From Pelagibacteraceae bacterium AG-390-L03 (GTDB lineage Bacteria > Pseudomonadota > Alphaproteobacteria > Pelagibacterales > Pelagibacteraceae): 64,000 nucleotides of DNA. The notes beneath the pieces were generated by a model. That model was not told where the DNA came from. It made no database searches and saw only the letters and a program-made list of their open reading frames with translations. The stretch lies in assembly GCA_003279685.1 (NCBI GenBank), contig QCHA01000004.1, forward strand, positions 1 to 64,000, given 5' to 3'. The position numbers and the translations under genes are program-made. Shown here in pieces: positions 1 to 10,754 of the stretch (the first letter of the stretch is position 1; every line of letters starts with the position of its first letter).

Positions 1-712
1 CATGATGTGGAAAAATTAAATCTATACCTCCACCATGTATATCAAACTCATTTCCTAAAAATTTCTTAGACATTGCAGAACATTCTAAGTGCCAACCAGG
101 TCTGCCTTTTCCCCATGGAGACTTCCATGAAGGTTCGCTTTCTGTAGAGGGTTTCCATAATACAAAGTCTTCTGAGTTCTTTTTATTATCACTAATTTCA
201 ATTCTAGACCCTGCAATTAAATCCTCTAACTTTTTGTTTGATAATTGACCATAATCATTAAATTTTTTTACCTCAAAATAAACATGTTTGTTATTTTCAT
301 AAGCAAAACCCTTTTTGATTAATTCAGAAACCATCTCAATCATTAAATCTATATGCTCTGTAGCTTTAGGTTGTTGAGTTGGGTTTTCGCAATTTAAATA
401 ATTACAATCTTCACCAAAACTTTTAATTACAGTTTGTGTTAATTCTGAAATAGATATATTTTTTTCATTAGATGACTTAATTATCTTATCATCAACATCA
501 GTAATATTTCTAATATAAGTGACTGATGAAAATTTATTTTTAAGTATCTTAAAGAGAATATCAAAAATAACTATTGGTCTAGCATTACCAATATGAGGAT
601 CATCATAAACGGTTGGACCACAAACATACATTCCTATATTTTTTTCATCTATTGGAACAAATTTTTCTTTTTTGTTACTTAGATTGTTTGTTAAAAAAAT
701 ATCTTTATTCAT
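1..712 (-). CDS. cysS: Cysteinyl-tRNA synthetase, N-terminal part (truncated by window edge)
   Basis: Minus-strand translation from ATG at 712 reads MNKDIFLTNNL...MYVCGPTVYDDPHIGNARP...YIRNITDVDDKII...; near the edge FDIHGGGIDLIFPHH, both CysS signatures. Absent from the ORF track because it has no stop in the window. Confidence 0.95.
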   Translation of the reverse strand, partial: MNKDIFLTNNLSNKKEKFVPIDEKNIGMYVCGPTVYDDPHIGNARPIVIFDILFKILKNKFSSVTYIRNITDVDDKIIKSSNEKNISISELTQTVIKSFGEDCNYLNCENPTQQPKATEHIDLMIEMVSELIKKGFAYENNKHVYFEVKKFNDYGQLSNKKLEDLIAGSRIEISDNKKNSEDFVLWKPSTESEPSWKSPWGKGRPGWHLECSAMSKKFLGNEFDIHGGGIDLIFPHH

Positions 713-757
713 CTTTTTAGAAATATACTTAATTTATAGATTTGTGAATCTATTTGA

Positions 758-1495
758 TTAATTTGGAATTTTGCATACTGGAATTGGCTCCATTTTATGC
801 AAATTTTGTTTTCTTATAGTTTCGTACTTAGCTCTGTTCGATGAGTTTGGATTGTCCATAGCTTCTTCTAATTGATGATATTTTAAACCAAGTTGGCCTT
901 CATCTGTTCGACCATCGTCCCATAAACCATCTGTTGGGGCTGCCTCAATTATTTCTTTTAAAATTCCAAGTTCTTTTCCTATCTCCCAAACTTCACTTTT
1001 ATTACAATCAGCTATTGGAGATATATCAACCCCACCATCACCATATTTTGTATAAAACCCAACTCCAAAATCTTCTACTTTGTTACCTGTTCCAACAACT
1101 ATGCCTTTGTTTGCTGCAGCCACCTGATAAAGAGTAGTCATTCTTAATCTAGCTCTAGAATTTGCCATTCCATGTTCATTATTAAATTTAGATAAACTAG
1201 AAGAAAAAGCTGAAAATAATTCATCTAAATTTATTGTATGCGCTTCAACATTATCAAATTTATTAACTAGCCACTCTTGATGTTTTAAGCTTAAATCATG
1301 TTGTTGAGATTTTTGTTTAATTGGCATTGATAAAACAATTGTTTTTAATCCTGTCATTGCACTTAATGTACTTGAAACAGATGAGTCTATCCCACCAGAA
1401 ATTCCAATGACTAATGCTCGAGCCTTACTTGGCATATTATTTGCGTAATCTTTTATCCAATTAGATACAAAATTTACTTTTTCTGAGGCATTCAT
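758..1495 (-). CDS. nadE: NH3-dependent NAD+ synthetase
   Basis: VIGISGGIDSSV P-loop of N-type ATP pyrophosphatase; GTGNKVEDFGVGFYTKYGDGGVDISPIADCNKSEVW; no glutaminase domain. Confidence 0.92.
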   Translation of the reverse strand: MNASEKVNFVSNWIKDYANNMPSKARALVIGISGGIDSSVSSTLSAMTGLKTIVLSMPIKQKSQQHDLSLKHQEWLVNKFDNVEAHTINLDELFSAFSSSLSKFNNEHGMANSRARLRMTTLYQVAAANKGIVVGTGNKVEDFGVGFYTKYGDGGVDISPIADCNKSEVWEIGKELGILKEIIEAAPTDGLWDDGRTDEGQLGLKYHQLEEAMDNPNSSNRAKYETIRKQNLHKMEPIPVCKIPN

Positions 1496-1534
1496 AGTTT
1501 TAAAATATTATTAGTTGGTATCTTTTACAATGAT

Positions 1535-2920
1535 TTAAGATGCCGCTCTGTGTGCATTTTTAGAATATGAGCTATTCTTTTTAATCTCATCAGAAATTAA
1601 AAAAGCCAATTCTAAGGCTTGATTTGCATTAAGTCTTGGATCACAGTGAGTATGATATCTAGACGATAAATCTTTCTCTGATATTTTTTGAGCTCCACCG
1701 ATACATTCAGTTACATTTTGACCAGTCATTTCTATATGTAATCCACCAGCGTAACTTCCTTCACTTTGATGACAGGCAAATACATTCTTAACCTCTGTCA
1801 AAACACTATTAAAAGGTCTTGTTTTAAATCCAGTTGCTGCTTTAACCGTGTTACCATGGCAAGGATCACAAGACCAAATTACATTTAGACCTTCCTTTTT
1901 GATTGCTCTAATTAATTTAGGTAAATGTTTTGAAACGTTATCTGCACCAAATCTTGAAATTAAAGTGATTTTACCTTTTTCATTTCTTGGATTAATTTTA
2001 TTACAAAGATTTAATAAATCCTCTGGTTTTAATGTTGGTCCACACTTAATTCCTATTGGATTTTCGATACCTCTGCAAAATTCAACGTGTCCTCCATCAA
2101 GTTGTCTAGTTCTATCTCCAATCCAAACGAAGTGAGCTGAAGTATCATGATTTTCACCAGTGGTAGAATCTGTTCTGGTCATTGTTTCTTCAAAAGGTAA
2201 CAATAGTGCTTCATGAGAAGTCCAAAAATTAACTGTCTTTAATCTTCTATTAAAATCAGAGTTTATTCCACAAGCATCCATAAAAGCTAGGGCATCAGCT
2301 ATTCTATCTTCAAGTTCTTTAAATCTTTTTAATGCTGGGCTATTTTTAATAAACCCTAGGTTCCAATTATGAACATTTTGAAGATCAGCAAAACCTCCGT
2401 GGCAAAAAGCTCTTATAAGGTTTAATGTTGCAGCTGATTGAGAATATGCTTTAAACAATCTTTTGGGATCAGGAACTCTAGATTTTTCATTGAATTCCAT
2501 CCCATTAATATTATCCCCTAAATAACTTGGAAGTTCTATACCATCTTTAGACTCAATTGGTGAACTTCTAGGTTTTGAAAATTGACCAGCAATTCTTCCA
2601 ACTTTAACAACTGGCAAAGATGCTGAATAAGTTAACACTAATGACATTTGCAGCATTAATTTAAATGTATCTCTAATATTATCTGGATTAAATTCTGCAA
2701 AACTTTCTGCACAATCTCCTCCTTGAAGTAAAAATGCTTTTCCATCCACTACATCAGCAAGTTGATCTTTTAAATGTCTAGTTTCCCCTGCAAATACCAA
2801 AGGTGGGAACGTACCTATCTTATCTAATACTGTATCCAATTCTTTTTTGTTTGGATATTCAGGTATGTGTTTTACAGGATATTTTCTCCAGCTATTTTTT
2901 TTCCAATTTTTCATATTCAA
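1535..2920 (-). CDS. Class II (plant-type) 3-deoxy-7-phosphoheptulonate (DAHP) synthase
   Basis: [71 protein letters not shown]. Confidence 0.95.
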   Translation of the reverse strand: MNMKNWKKNSWRKYPVKHIPEYPNKKELDTVLDKIGTFPPLVFAGETRHLKDQLADVVDGKAFLLQGGDCAESFAEFNPDNIRDTFKLMLQMSLVLTYSASLPVVKVGRIAGQFSKPRSSPIESKDGIELPSYLGDNINGMEFNEKSRVPDPKRLFKAYSQSAATLNLIRAFCHGGFADLQNVHNWNLGFIKNSPALKRFKELEDRIADALAFMDACGINSDFNRRLKTVNFWTSHEALLLPFEETMTRTDSTTGENHDTSAHFVWIGDRTRQLDGGHVEFCRGIENPIGIKCGPTLKPEDLLNLCNKINPRNEKGKITLISRFGADNVSKHLPKLIRAIKKEGLNVIWSCDPCHGNTVKAATGFKTRPFNSVLTEVKNVFACHQSEGSYAGGLHIEMTGQNVTECIGGAQKISEKDLSSRYHTHCDPRLNANQALELAFLISDEIKKNSSYSKNAHRAAS

Positions 2921-2949
2921 CTTGGGATTGTTTTAACAGAGTTTAAACT

Positions 2950-4770
2950 TTATTCAACTGTTACTGATTTAGCTAAGTTTCTAGGTTTATCTATATCATA
3001 ACCCTTTTTAAGAGCTGAGTAATAGGCAAGCTTTTGAAGTGGTATAGTCAAAAGAAATGGAAGTAAGTCATCATTTGTAGTTTCAACCTCAATACTTTCC
3101 CAAATATTTTCAGAGATAATTTCGTCTTTACTTTTATTAGTGATTAACAAAACTTTAGCACCTCTTGCCACAACTTCCTGCATGTTTGAAATTGTTTTTT
3201 TATAATAATTATCTCTTGGAGCTAAAACAACGACTGGCATACCTTCTTCAATCAATGCAAGCGGACCATGTTTCATTTCACCAGCTGGATAACCTTCTGC
3301 ATGAACATAAGATAATTCTTTAAGTTTTAATGCACCCTCTAGTGCAATTGGATAAGAGAAACCTCTACCTAAAAACATTGACCCTTTTGCTTCATTAAAT
3401 GTTGACGCAATAGCCTGAACATCGTTGTCAATTAATAACGTTTCTTCAATTAATTTAGGTAAATTTTTGAGATCTTTAATTTTTTCTTGATAATTTTTAT
3501 TTTCAATTTCTTTTCTTAATGATGATAATTTTAATGATAAAATATACAAAACAAGTATTTGGCCTAAAAATGCTTTAGTTGATGCTACACCTATCTCTGG
3601 GCCACAATGTATAGGTAATACAAAATTTGAATCTCTTGCAATCGAACTTTCAATTACATTTACAACTGCACAAGTTTTCATTTTATTTTTATTACAAAGA
3701 TCTAAAGCCGCATAAGTATCAGCTGTTTCACCTGATTGAGATACAAAGATATATAAAGTATCATTTTTAAACCTATTTTTTCGGTATCTAAACTCTGATG
3801 CAATATCAATATTAACATCTAAAGCTGTTAGTTCTTCAAACCAATATTTAGCCATTAAGCAAGAATGGTAAGCAGTTCCACAACCAATCAGCATAATTGA
3901 TTTAATTTCATCTATTTCCCATGGAAAATTATAGATATTGATGTCATTATTCATGCTATCTACATATTCTTTAATACCTGTTTTTAAAGTTTGAGGCTGT
4001 TCTTCTATTTCTTTAGCCATAAAATGTTTAAAATCACCTTTGTCATAATTTTGTTCGTTAGAAGAAAGTTCTAAAACTTTTTTGTTAATTTTTATTCCAT
4101 CTTCATTAAAAAAATTAACTTCATCTTTCTTAATAAAACAAAATTCACCATCTTCTAAATAAGTTATCTTATTAGTCATTGATTTTAGAGCATAAGAATC
4201 TGATCCAAGATAATTTTCATTAGGACCATAACCCACAGCTAGAGGAGAGCCTCTTCTAGCACCTATTATTAAATCAGGCATGTCTTTAAAAATAATTCCT
4301 AAAGCAAAACTACCGTGAAGTTGTTTTAAAGTTTTTGTAATAGCTTCTCGTAATTCAGATATTTTAAGATTTTCTGTAATAAGATGAACAATTACTTCCG
4401 TGTCTGTTTGAGATTTAAACTTATGTCCTTTGCTTAATAAATATTTTTTTAATAATGTTGAATTTTCAATTATTCCGTTGTGAACTACTGACACATTTTC
4501 TGATGAGTGAGGGTGTGCATTGATACTATTTGGCACTCCATGAGTTGCCCATCTAACATGACCAATACCAATATTACCTGAAAGATTTTTTAAGTCAAAA
4601 TTATTTTCTAAATTTTCTACTCTGCCTTCAGATTTAACTTCATTAATAAAACCTTTGGACAAGGTTGCGATACCGGCAGAATCGTATCCTCTATACTCTA
4701 ATTTTTTAAGAGAATTAATAATACTGCTCGATACTGATTTATTGCTAGATATACCTATAATTCCACACAT
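2950..4770 (-). CDS. glmS: Glutamine-fructose-6-phosphate aminotransferase
   Basis: MCGIIGISS N-terminal Cys; GYDSAGIA; HVRWATHG; SQSGETADT; C-terminal KPRNLAKSVTVE. Confidence 0.97.
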   Translation of the reverse strand: MCGIIGISSNKSVSSSIINSLKKLEYRGYDSAGIATLSKGFINEVKSEGRVENLENNFDLKNLSGNIGIGHVRWATHGVPNSINAHPHSSENVSVVHNGIIENSTLLKKYLLSKGHKFKSQTDTEVIVHLITENLKISELREAITKTLKQLHGSFALGIIFKDMPDLIIGARRGSPLAVGYGPNENYLGSDSYALKSMTNKITYLEDGEFCFIKKDEVNFFNEDGIKINKKVLELSSNEQNYDKGDFKHFMAKEIEEQPQTLKTGIKEYVDSMNNDINIYNFPWEIDEIKSIMLIGCGTAYHSCLMAKYWFEELTALDVNIDIASEFRYRKNRFKNDTLYIFVSQSGETADTYAALDLCNKNKMKTCAVVNVIESSIARDSNFVLPIHCGPEIGVASTKAFLGQILVLYILSLKLSSLRKEIENKNYQEKIKDLKNLPKLIEETLLIDNDVQAIASTFNEAKGSMFLGRGFSYPIALEGALKLKELSYVHAEGYPAGEMKHGPLALIEEGMPVVVLAPRDNYYKKTISNMQEVVARGAKVLLITNKSKDEIISENIWESIEVETTNDDLLPFLLTIPLQKLAYYSALKKGYDIDKPRNLAKSVTVE

Positions 4771-4773
4771 AAA

Positions 4774-5391
4774 TTATTTTTTTTTATAATTCTTTATTTC
4801 AGTTTGTGATGATCTTGTTAATGCTAAAGATTTCTTTTTGACACTCTTGGTAATTACTGAGCCAGCACCAATAATACTTTCTTGTTCAATAGTTAATGGA
4901 GCAACTAATGATGAATTTGATCCAACAAAAACATTATCTTTAATTTTTGTTTTGCTTTTTTTAACTCCATCATAATTACATGTAATTGTTCCAGCTCCAA
5001 TATTTACAGATTTTCCAATTTCACTATCACCGATGTAGGATAAATGATTTACTTTTGATTTTTTTCCAACAGTACTTTTTTTAACTTCTACAAAATTTCC
5101 AATTTTAGATCCTTCTTTCAAAATTGTGTCAGGTCTAATCCTAGCATAAGGACCAATTTCAACTTTGTTTTCAATTTTACAAGATTCTAAATGTGAAAAT
5201 GATTTTATCACAACATTATTTCCTATTTTTACATTTTTTCCTATTACAACATAAGGATCAATAGTTACGTTCTTTCCAATTTTAGTATCAATAGAAAAAA
5301 AAATTGTTTCAGGTCCAATCATTCTTACACCAATTTTTAAAAATTTATTTCTAAGTTTATTTTGATTTTTTTCTGAATTTAATTCTTTCAT
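4774..5391 (-). CDS. glmU: Stand-alone glucosamine-1-phosphate N-acetyltransferase domain (GlmU C-terminal half, left-handed beta-helix)
   Basis: [64 protein letters not shown] matches GlmU C-domain; no uridylyltransferase domain. Confidence 0.85.
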   Translation of the reverse strand: MKELNSEKNQNKLRNKFLKIGVRMIGPETIFFSIDTKIGKNVTIDPYVVIGKNVKIGNNVVIKSFSHLESCKIENKVEIGPYARIRPDTILKEGSKIGNFVEVKKSTVGKKSKVNHLSYIGDSEIGKSVNIGAGTITCNYDGVKKSKTKIKDNVFVGSNSSLVAPLTIEQESIIGAGSVITKSVKKKSLALTRSSQTEIKNYKKK

Positions 5392-5459
5392 TTTTAAACG
5401 CTTTACATTAAGAATATGTCTTAATTAATTCACATAATATTTCTTTAAAAAACTTTAAA

Positions 5460-6143
5460 ATGAAGCAGAAATTCACAATTTTATTTGATTTAGATGGCAC
5501 TCTTGTTGATACAGCGCCAGATTTAATGTTGGCTCACAATCATGTAATGAGAAAATTTGGCTACCCTACTAAGTCCACAAAAGATATTAGAAATTTAGTT
5601 GGCAAAGGTGCCGGTGCATTAATTGGAAGATCTATTTGGGGACAAGCAAAAAAAGAATTTAGTAAAGTTTTAGATGAAAAAATTAAAGATGAAATGGTTA
5701 AAGAATTTGTCAACTTTTATGGAAAAAATATTGTTAATGAAAGCACACTTATTAATGGTGTTAAAGAATTTCTAAAATGGTGTAAGGAAGAAAATATATC
5801 AATGGCTGTTTGCACAAATAAACAAGAACATTTATCCAATGACCTTTTAAAAAAAATTGGCATTTATGATTTTTTTGAATATGTGGCTGGATCAGATACA
5901 TTTGATTATTGCAAACCAGATCCAAGACACTTGACAAATGTAGTTGAAATTCTAGATGGTGACATAAATAAAACTATCATGATTGGTGACAGTGAAACTG
6001 ATGCAAATGCAGCCAAAGCTGCTGAGATACCGGTTATTTTATTGGAAAATGGATATACTGAAAAAAATACAACTGAGATTTATCATAATCATCTAATTAA
6101 AGACTATATTGGTATTGAAAAAATAATATCAAAATATCTTTAA
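5460..6143 (+). CDS. gph: HAD-family hydrolase, phosphoglycolate phosphatase-like
   Basis: LFDLDGTLVDTAPDL, CTNKQ, KPDPRHL, MIGDSETDANAAKAA. Confidence 0.85.
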   Translation: MKQKFTILFDLDGTLVDTAPDLMLAHNHVMRKFGYPTKSTKDIRNLVGKGAGALIGRSIWGQAKKEFSKVLDEKIKDEMVKEFVNFYGKNIVNESTLINGVKEFLKWCKEENISMAVCTNKQEHLSNDLLKKIGIYDFFEYVAGSDTFDYCKPDPRHLTNVVEILDGDINKTIMIGDSETDANAAKAAEIPVILLENGYTEKNTTEIYHNHLIKDYIGIEKIISKYL

Positions 6144-6196
6144 TATTGATTAATTTTTTTTAACTATTAAAACAAAATCACTATTAAGGAGTTATT

Positions 6197-7699
6197 TTGT
6201 TATTACATACAGTTAAAGTCTATCCATCTAAAATCCATCTTCCTAAAAAAAAACAGCTAGCTTGGAAGATAGCTGAAATTGCAAGTGATAATGTAAAGTT
6301 GAATAAAAATGCAATAGAAATGGTCATCAATAGAATTATTGATAATGCGTCTGTTGCAATAGCATCTTTAAATAGAAGGCCTGTTATTTCCTCAAGAGAA
6401 ATGGCTTTGAAGCATTCTAGAAAAAATGGAGCAACTTTATTTGGTGTAAATTCTAGACTTAAATTTGATTGTGAATGGGCCGCTTGGTCAAATGGAACTG
6501 CTGTTAGAGAACTTGATTTTCATGATACTTTCTTAGCTGCTGACTACAGTCATCCAGGAGATAATATCCCTCCACTTTTAGCAGTTGCACAACAAAACAA
6601 AATAAATGGATTAGATTTATTACGTGGGATCATTACTGCTTACGAGGTACAAGTAAATTTAGTTAAAGGAATTTGTTTACATAAACATAAAGTAGATCAC
6701 ATAGCTCATTTAGGTCCAAGTGTTGCTGCAGGACTTGGTTCAATGCTTAAACTTAACACCGAAACAATTTACCAAGCAGTTCAACAAGCACTTCATACAA
6801 CTGTCTCGACTAGACAATCTAGAAAGGGTGAAATTTCAAGTTGGAAAGCATACGCACCAGCTCATGCTGGAAAACTTGCAATTGAGGCTGTAGATAGAGT
6901 TATGCGAGGTGAAGGTGCACCAAGCCCAATATATGAAGGAGAAGATAGTGTTATTGCAAGAATATTAGATGGAAAAAAAGCTAATTACAAAGTGCCACTT
7001 CCTAAAAAAGGTGAAGTTAAAAAAGCAATTCTTGAAACCTATACAAAAGAATATTCAGCAGAATATCAATCACAAGCGTTAATTGATTTAGCCAAAAAAC
7101 TTAAAACTAAAATACATAATTTAAATCAAATTAAAAAAATTGATATTTTTACAAGTCATCATACTCATTATGTAATTGGAACCGGAGCAAATGATCCTCA
7201 AAAAATGAATCCAAATTCAAGTAGAGAAACACTAGATCACTCAATTATGTATATTTTTGCAGTTGCGCTAGAGGATGGAGATTGGCATCATGTTAAATCT
7301 TACACAAAAGCTAGAGCAAATAAAAAAAGTACTATCAAAATTTGGAAATCAATTACAACTTACGAAGACAAGAAATGGACCAAAAAATATCACGATCCAA
7401 ACCCAATGAAAAAATCTTTTGGTGCTAAAGTAGTTATCACTTTAAATAATGGTAAAAAAATTAGTGAACAACTTGATAGAGCAGATGCACATCCATATGG
7501 AGCAAGACCATTTAAAAGACAAAATTATATTAAGAAATTTTTAACTTTAACTAATGGTATTCTTGATAAAAAAGAAAGTGATCGCTTTTTAAAAACAGTT
7601 CAAAATTTAAAAAATTTAAAATCAGGTCATTTAGATAAATTAAATATAGAAATTAAAAAAAGTGATTTGAAAAGAAATTTAAAAAAAGGAATATTCTAG
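6197..7699 (+). CDS. prpD: 2-methylcitrate dehydratase (MmgE/PrpD family)
   Basis: PrpD-type sequence ([56 protein letters not shown]); TTG start after AAGGAG; clustered with prpB and prpC. Confidence 0.93.
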   Translation: MLLHTVKVYPSKIHLPKKKQLAWKIAEIASDNVKLNKNAIEMVINRIIDNASVAIASLNRRPVISSREMALKHSRKNGATLFGVNSRLKFDCEWAAWSNGTAVRELDFHDTFLAADYSHPGDNIPPLLAVAQQNKINGLDLLRGIITAYEVQVNLVKGICLHKHKVDHIAHLGPSVAAGLGSMLKLNTETIYQAVQQALHTTVSTRQSRKGEISSWKAYAPAHAGKLAIEAVDRVMRGEGAPSPIYEGEDSVIARILDGKKANYKVPLPKKGEVKKAILETYTKEYSAEYQSQALIDLAKKLKTKIHNLNQIKKIDIFTSHHTHYVIGTGANDPQKMNPNSSRETLDHSIMYIFAVALEDGDWHHVKSYTKARANKKSTIKIWKSITTYEDKKWTKKYHDPNPMKKSFGAKVVITLNNGKKISEQLDRADAHPYGARPFKRQNYIKKFLTLTNGILDKKESDRFLKTVQNLKNLKSGHLDKLNIEIKKSDLKRNLKKGIF

Positions 7700-8595
7700 T
7701 GCATTTTGTTGAAAAAGAACCAAGTCAAAAAAGAATAGATTTTGTTGAAAAACTAAAATCAAATAAAATATTAAGAGTACCAGGAGCTTATAATCCTTTA
7801 ACAGCAAAACTAATTGAAGAAATTGGATATGATGCAGTTTATATATCGGGTGGTGTTATGGCTAATGATCTTGGTTTTCCCGACATTGGCTTAACAACAT
7901 TGCAAGATGTAAGTACTAGATCATATTTGATCTCAAGAGTTACAAATTTACCCACAATTGTTGATATAGATACTGGGTTTAAATCTTGCAAAGAAACTAT
8001 TGAGACTTTTGAAGAGTTTGGAATTGCAGCTGTACATCTAGAAGATCAGATAGAAAGAAAAAGATGCGGTCATCTTGATAATAAAGAGTTAATTTCAACA
8101 GAGGCTATGGTTGATAAAATTAAAGAGTGTGTTGCAGCTAAAAAAGATAGTAATTTTAAAATAATTGCAAGATCAGATGCTAAGAGCGTTGAGGGAATTG
8201 ATAAAATGATTGATAGATGCAAAGCATACATTGATGCTGGTGCTGAAATTATCTTTCCAGAAGCATTACAAGATGAAAAAGATTTTGAAAAAGTAAGAAA
8301 AGAGCTTTCATGTTATTTGTTAGCCAATATGACAGAATTTGGTAAATCGAAACTTTTTAATTACAAAGAATTAGAGGATTTTGGATATAATATTGTCATT
8401 TACCCAGTGACTACACAAAGATTAGCAATGAAAAATGTAGAAGATGGATTAAGAGACATTTATGCGAATGGACACCAAAATAATATTATTGATAAAATGC
8501 AAACTAGAAAAAGACTTTATGAGTTAGTTGAGTATGAAAAATACAACTCTCTTGATGAAAAAATTTATAACTTTAGTACGGAAGGACATGAATAA
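7699..8595 (+). CDS. prpB: 2-methylisocitrate lyase
   Basis: PEP mutase/isocitrate lyase superfamily: YISGGVMANDLGFPDIGLTTL, DIDTGFKS, HLEDQIERKRCGHLDNKELI; GTG start overlaps prpD stop (TAGTG). Confidence 0.93.
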   Translation: MHFVEKEPSQKRIDFVEKLKSNKILRVPGAYNPLTAKLIEEIGYDAVYISGGVMANDLGFPDIGLTTLQDVSTRSYLISRVTNLPTIVDIDTGFKSCKETIETFEEFGIAAVHLEDQIERKRCGHLDNKELISTEAMVDKIKECVAAKKDSNFKIIARSDAKSVEGIDKMIDRCKAYIDAGAEIIFPEALQDEKDFEKVRKELSCYLLANMTEFGKSKLFNYKELEDFGYNIVIYPVTTQRLAMKNVEDGLRDIYANGHQNNIIDKMQTRKRLYELVEYEKYNSLDEKIYNFSTEGHE

Positions 8596-9719
8596 TGAGT
8601 GAAGAAATTAAAAAAGGGCTACTGGGTATAGTAGTCGATGAAACAGAAGTTTCAAAAGTAATGCCTGAAATAAATTCTCTAACTTATAGAGGGTATGCTG
8701 CTCAAGATTTGTGTGAATATTGTAGATTTGAGGAAGTTGCTTATCTAATTTTAAACAAAGATCTTCCAAACTCAATTCAATTAAAACAATTTGAAAAAGA
8801 AGAAAAAAATAATAGAGAATTATCAAAAAATTTATATGAAATAATTAAACATATGCCAAAAAAATCACACCCAATGGATGTAGCAAGAACAGCTGTTAGT
8901 GTAATGGGTTTAGAAGATAAAGAAACATCAGATTCTTCAACAGAAGCTAATATGAGAAAAGCTCTAAGAATTTTTGCTAAAACTCCAACCGCACTAGCTG
9001 CTTTTTACAGAATTAGAAATGGTAAAAAAATTATTAAACCTAAAAAAGAATTAACTTTTGCAGAAAACTTTTTTTATATGTGTTTTGGCAAAGTTCCTCA
9101 AAAAGAAATTGTTAAAGCATTTGATGTATCGTTAATTTTATATGCAGAGCATAGTTTCAATGTTTCAACTTTTACTGCAAGAACTATTACAAGTAGTTTA
9201 TCAGACATTCATGGAGCTATTACAGGGGCTATAGCAAGTTTAAAAGGTCCTCTTCATGGTGGCGCTAATGAAGAAGTAATGCATATGATGAGAAAAATTA
9301 AAAAACCTGAAAATGCATTAAAATGGATTAATGATGCTCTTAAAAATAAAGAAGTAGTAATGGGTTTTGGTCATAGAGTTTATAAGTCTGGAGACTCTAG
9401 AGTTCCAACCATGCGAGAATATTTTGGAAAAGTTGCCAAAATTAAAAAAGATAAAACTTTTGAGAAGATTTACGATATTGTTGAAAAAGTGATGATCAAG
9501 AAAAAGAATATTCATCCAAATGTAGATTACCCAACTGGTCCTACTTACCATTTAATGGGATTTGATACTGATTTCTTTACACCAATATTTGTAATTTCAA
9601 GAATTACCGGTTGGTCTGCGCATATAATGGAGCAACATGCTGCAAACAAACTTATTCGACCACTTGCTAGCTATAAAGGTAGCAAGCACCGAAAAGTAAT
9701 GCAGCTTAATCAAAGATAA
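8595..9719 (+). CDS. prpC: 2-methylcitrate synthase (citrate synthase family)
   Basis: LTYRGYAAQDLCE, LYAEHSFNVSTFTART, GPLHGGANEEVMHMM, MGFGHRVYKSGDSRV; TAATG coupling with prpB. Confidence 0.93.
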   Translation: MSEEIKKGLLGIVVDETEVSKVMPEINSLTYRGYAAQDLCEYCRFEEVAYLILNKDLPNSIQLKQFEKEEKNNRELSKNLYEIIKHMPKKSHPMDVARTAVSVMGLEDKETSDSSTEANMRKALRIFAKTPTALAAFYRIRNGKKIIKPKKELTFAENFFYMCFGKVPQKEIVKAFDVSLILYAEHSFNVSTFTARTITSSLSDIHGAITGAIASLKGPLHGGANEEVMHMMRKIKKPENALKWINDALKNKEVVMGFGHRVYKSGDSRVPTMREYFGKVAKIKKDKTFEKIYDIVEKVMIKKKNIHPNVDYPTGPTYHLMGFDTDFFTPIFVISRITGWSAHIMEQHAANKLIRPLASYKGSKHRKVMQLNQR

Positions 9720-9728
9720 TTTTAAAAA

Positions 9729-10754
9729 TTAACTAAAAGCTTCTACCCAAGTACCTTGTGTTGATGCTTTAGAGTATTCTGTTGCACGACCTTCAAAGAA
9801 GTTCATGTGCTCAACAGCATTAAGCATTGTATCTAACCAGGTTAAAGGGTTTTTCTGTACATCATAAATTGGCTCCAGACCTAATTGCGTAAGTCTTCTG
9901 TTAGCTATAAATCTGATGTAATCCTTAACTTCTTGAGCAGTTAAACCTTCCATTGGACCCATTTCAAAAGCCAGATCAATAAAAGCATCTTCATGTTCAA
10001 TGATAGTTCTACAAGCTTCATAAAGTTCTTTTTTCAGCTTTGGAGTCCATATTTCAGGATTCTCTTTTATAAATTCTTTGAAAACTCTAATCATAGAATT
10101 ACAATGAAGAGTTTCATCTCTAACAGACCAAGTAACAATCTGCCCCATACCCTTCATTTTATTGTGTCTAGGGAAGTTTAAAAGAATTGCAAAACTTGCA
10201 AACAGCTGAAGTCCTTCTGTAAATGCACTAAACACTGCAACTGTTTTTGCAATATCCTCTTTAGAATTTACATTGAAACCTTGCATATAGTCATATTTAT
10301 CTTTCATCTCTTTGTATTTCATGAAAGCAGAATATTCTGATTCTGGCATTCCGATGGTATCTAACAAATGAGAGTAAGCTGCAACATGGACAGTTTCCAT
10401 TGATGCAAAAGCTGTCATCATCATTAAAACTTCTGTTGGTTTAAATACAGTTGTATAATGTCTTAGGTAACAATTACTAACCTCAACATCAGCTTGAGTA
10501 AAAAATCTAAATATTTGAGTTAATAAATTTTTTTCTGATTGTGTTAAATTTTTTTGCCAATCTCTCACATCATCACCTAGTGGCACCTCTTCTGGCAACC
10601 AGTGAATTCTTTGTTGTGTCAACCAAGCATCATAACACCATGGATATCTAAAAGGTTTGTAAACTGGATTTTCAACTAGCAAACCCATTTTTTTGGGCTG
10701 GATAATTTCATTGCTTTGTGTCTTAATTTTTTCTGCTACTGGCATGATAGGCAC
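9729..10754 (-). CDS. nrdB: Class I ribonucleotide reductase beta subunit
   Basis: METVHVAAYSHLL aligns with the E. coli ETIHSRSYTHII radical-Tyr region; TEGLQLFASFA and RDETLHCNSM metal ligands. Confidence 0.94.
   Translation of the reverse strand: MPIMPVAEKIKTQSNEIIQPKKMGLLVENPVYKPFRYPWCYDAWLTQQRIHWLPEEVPLGDDVRDWQKNLTQSEKNLLTQIFRFFTQADVEVSNCYLRHYTTVFKPTEVLMMMTAFASMETVHVAAYSHLLDTIGMPESEYSAFMKYKEMKDKYDYMQGFNVNSKEDIAKTVAVFSAFTEGLQLFASFAILLNFPRHNKMKGMGQIVTWSVRDETLHCNSMIRVFKEFIKENPEIWTPKLKKELYEACRTIIEHEDAFIDLAFEMGPMEGLTAQEVKDYIRFIANRRLTQLGLEPIYDVQKNPLTWLDTMLNAVEHMNFFEGRATEYSKASTQGTWVEAFS

Noticed and set aside
934-1137. Plus-strand ORF antisense to nadE (and similar antisense ORFs at 1848..2135, 8608..8826, 9318..9551, 9993..10181, 11550..11762, 14006..14203, 16353..16559, 18605..18976, 20576..20887, 21881..22336, 31065..31439, 46288..46605, 58123..58401, 59510..59779)
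   Set aside because: Each lies fully or almost fully inside a confidently assigned gene on the other strand, and the translations look like shadow frames with no recognisable domains.
9658-9692. CTTGCTA...TAGCAAG inverted repeat near the prpC/nrdB convergent ends, considered as a terminator
   Set aside because: Lies within the prpC coding sequence (LASYKGSKH) with no T-run; probably coincidental codon usage.
10400-10500. Possibility that NrdB lacks the radical tyrosine (alternative metal-cofactor subclass)
   Set aside because: METVHVAAYSHLL retains Tyr at the position aligned to E. coli Y122, and metal ligands appear intact.
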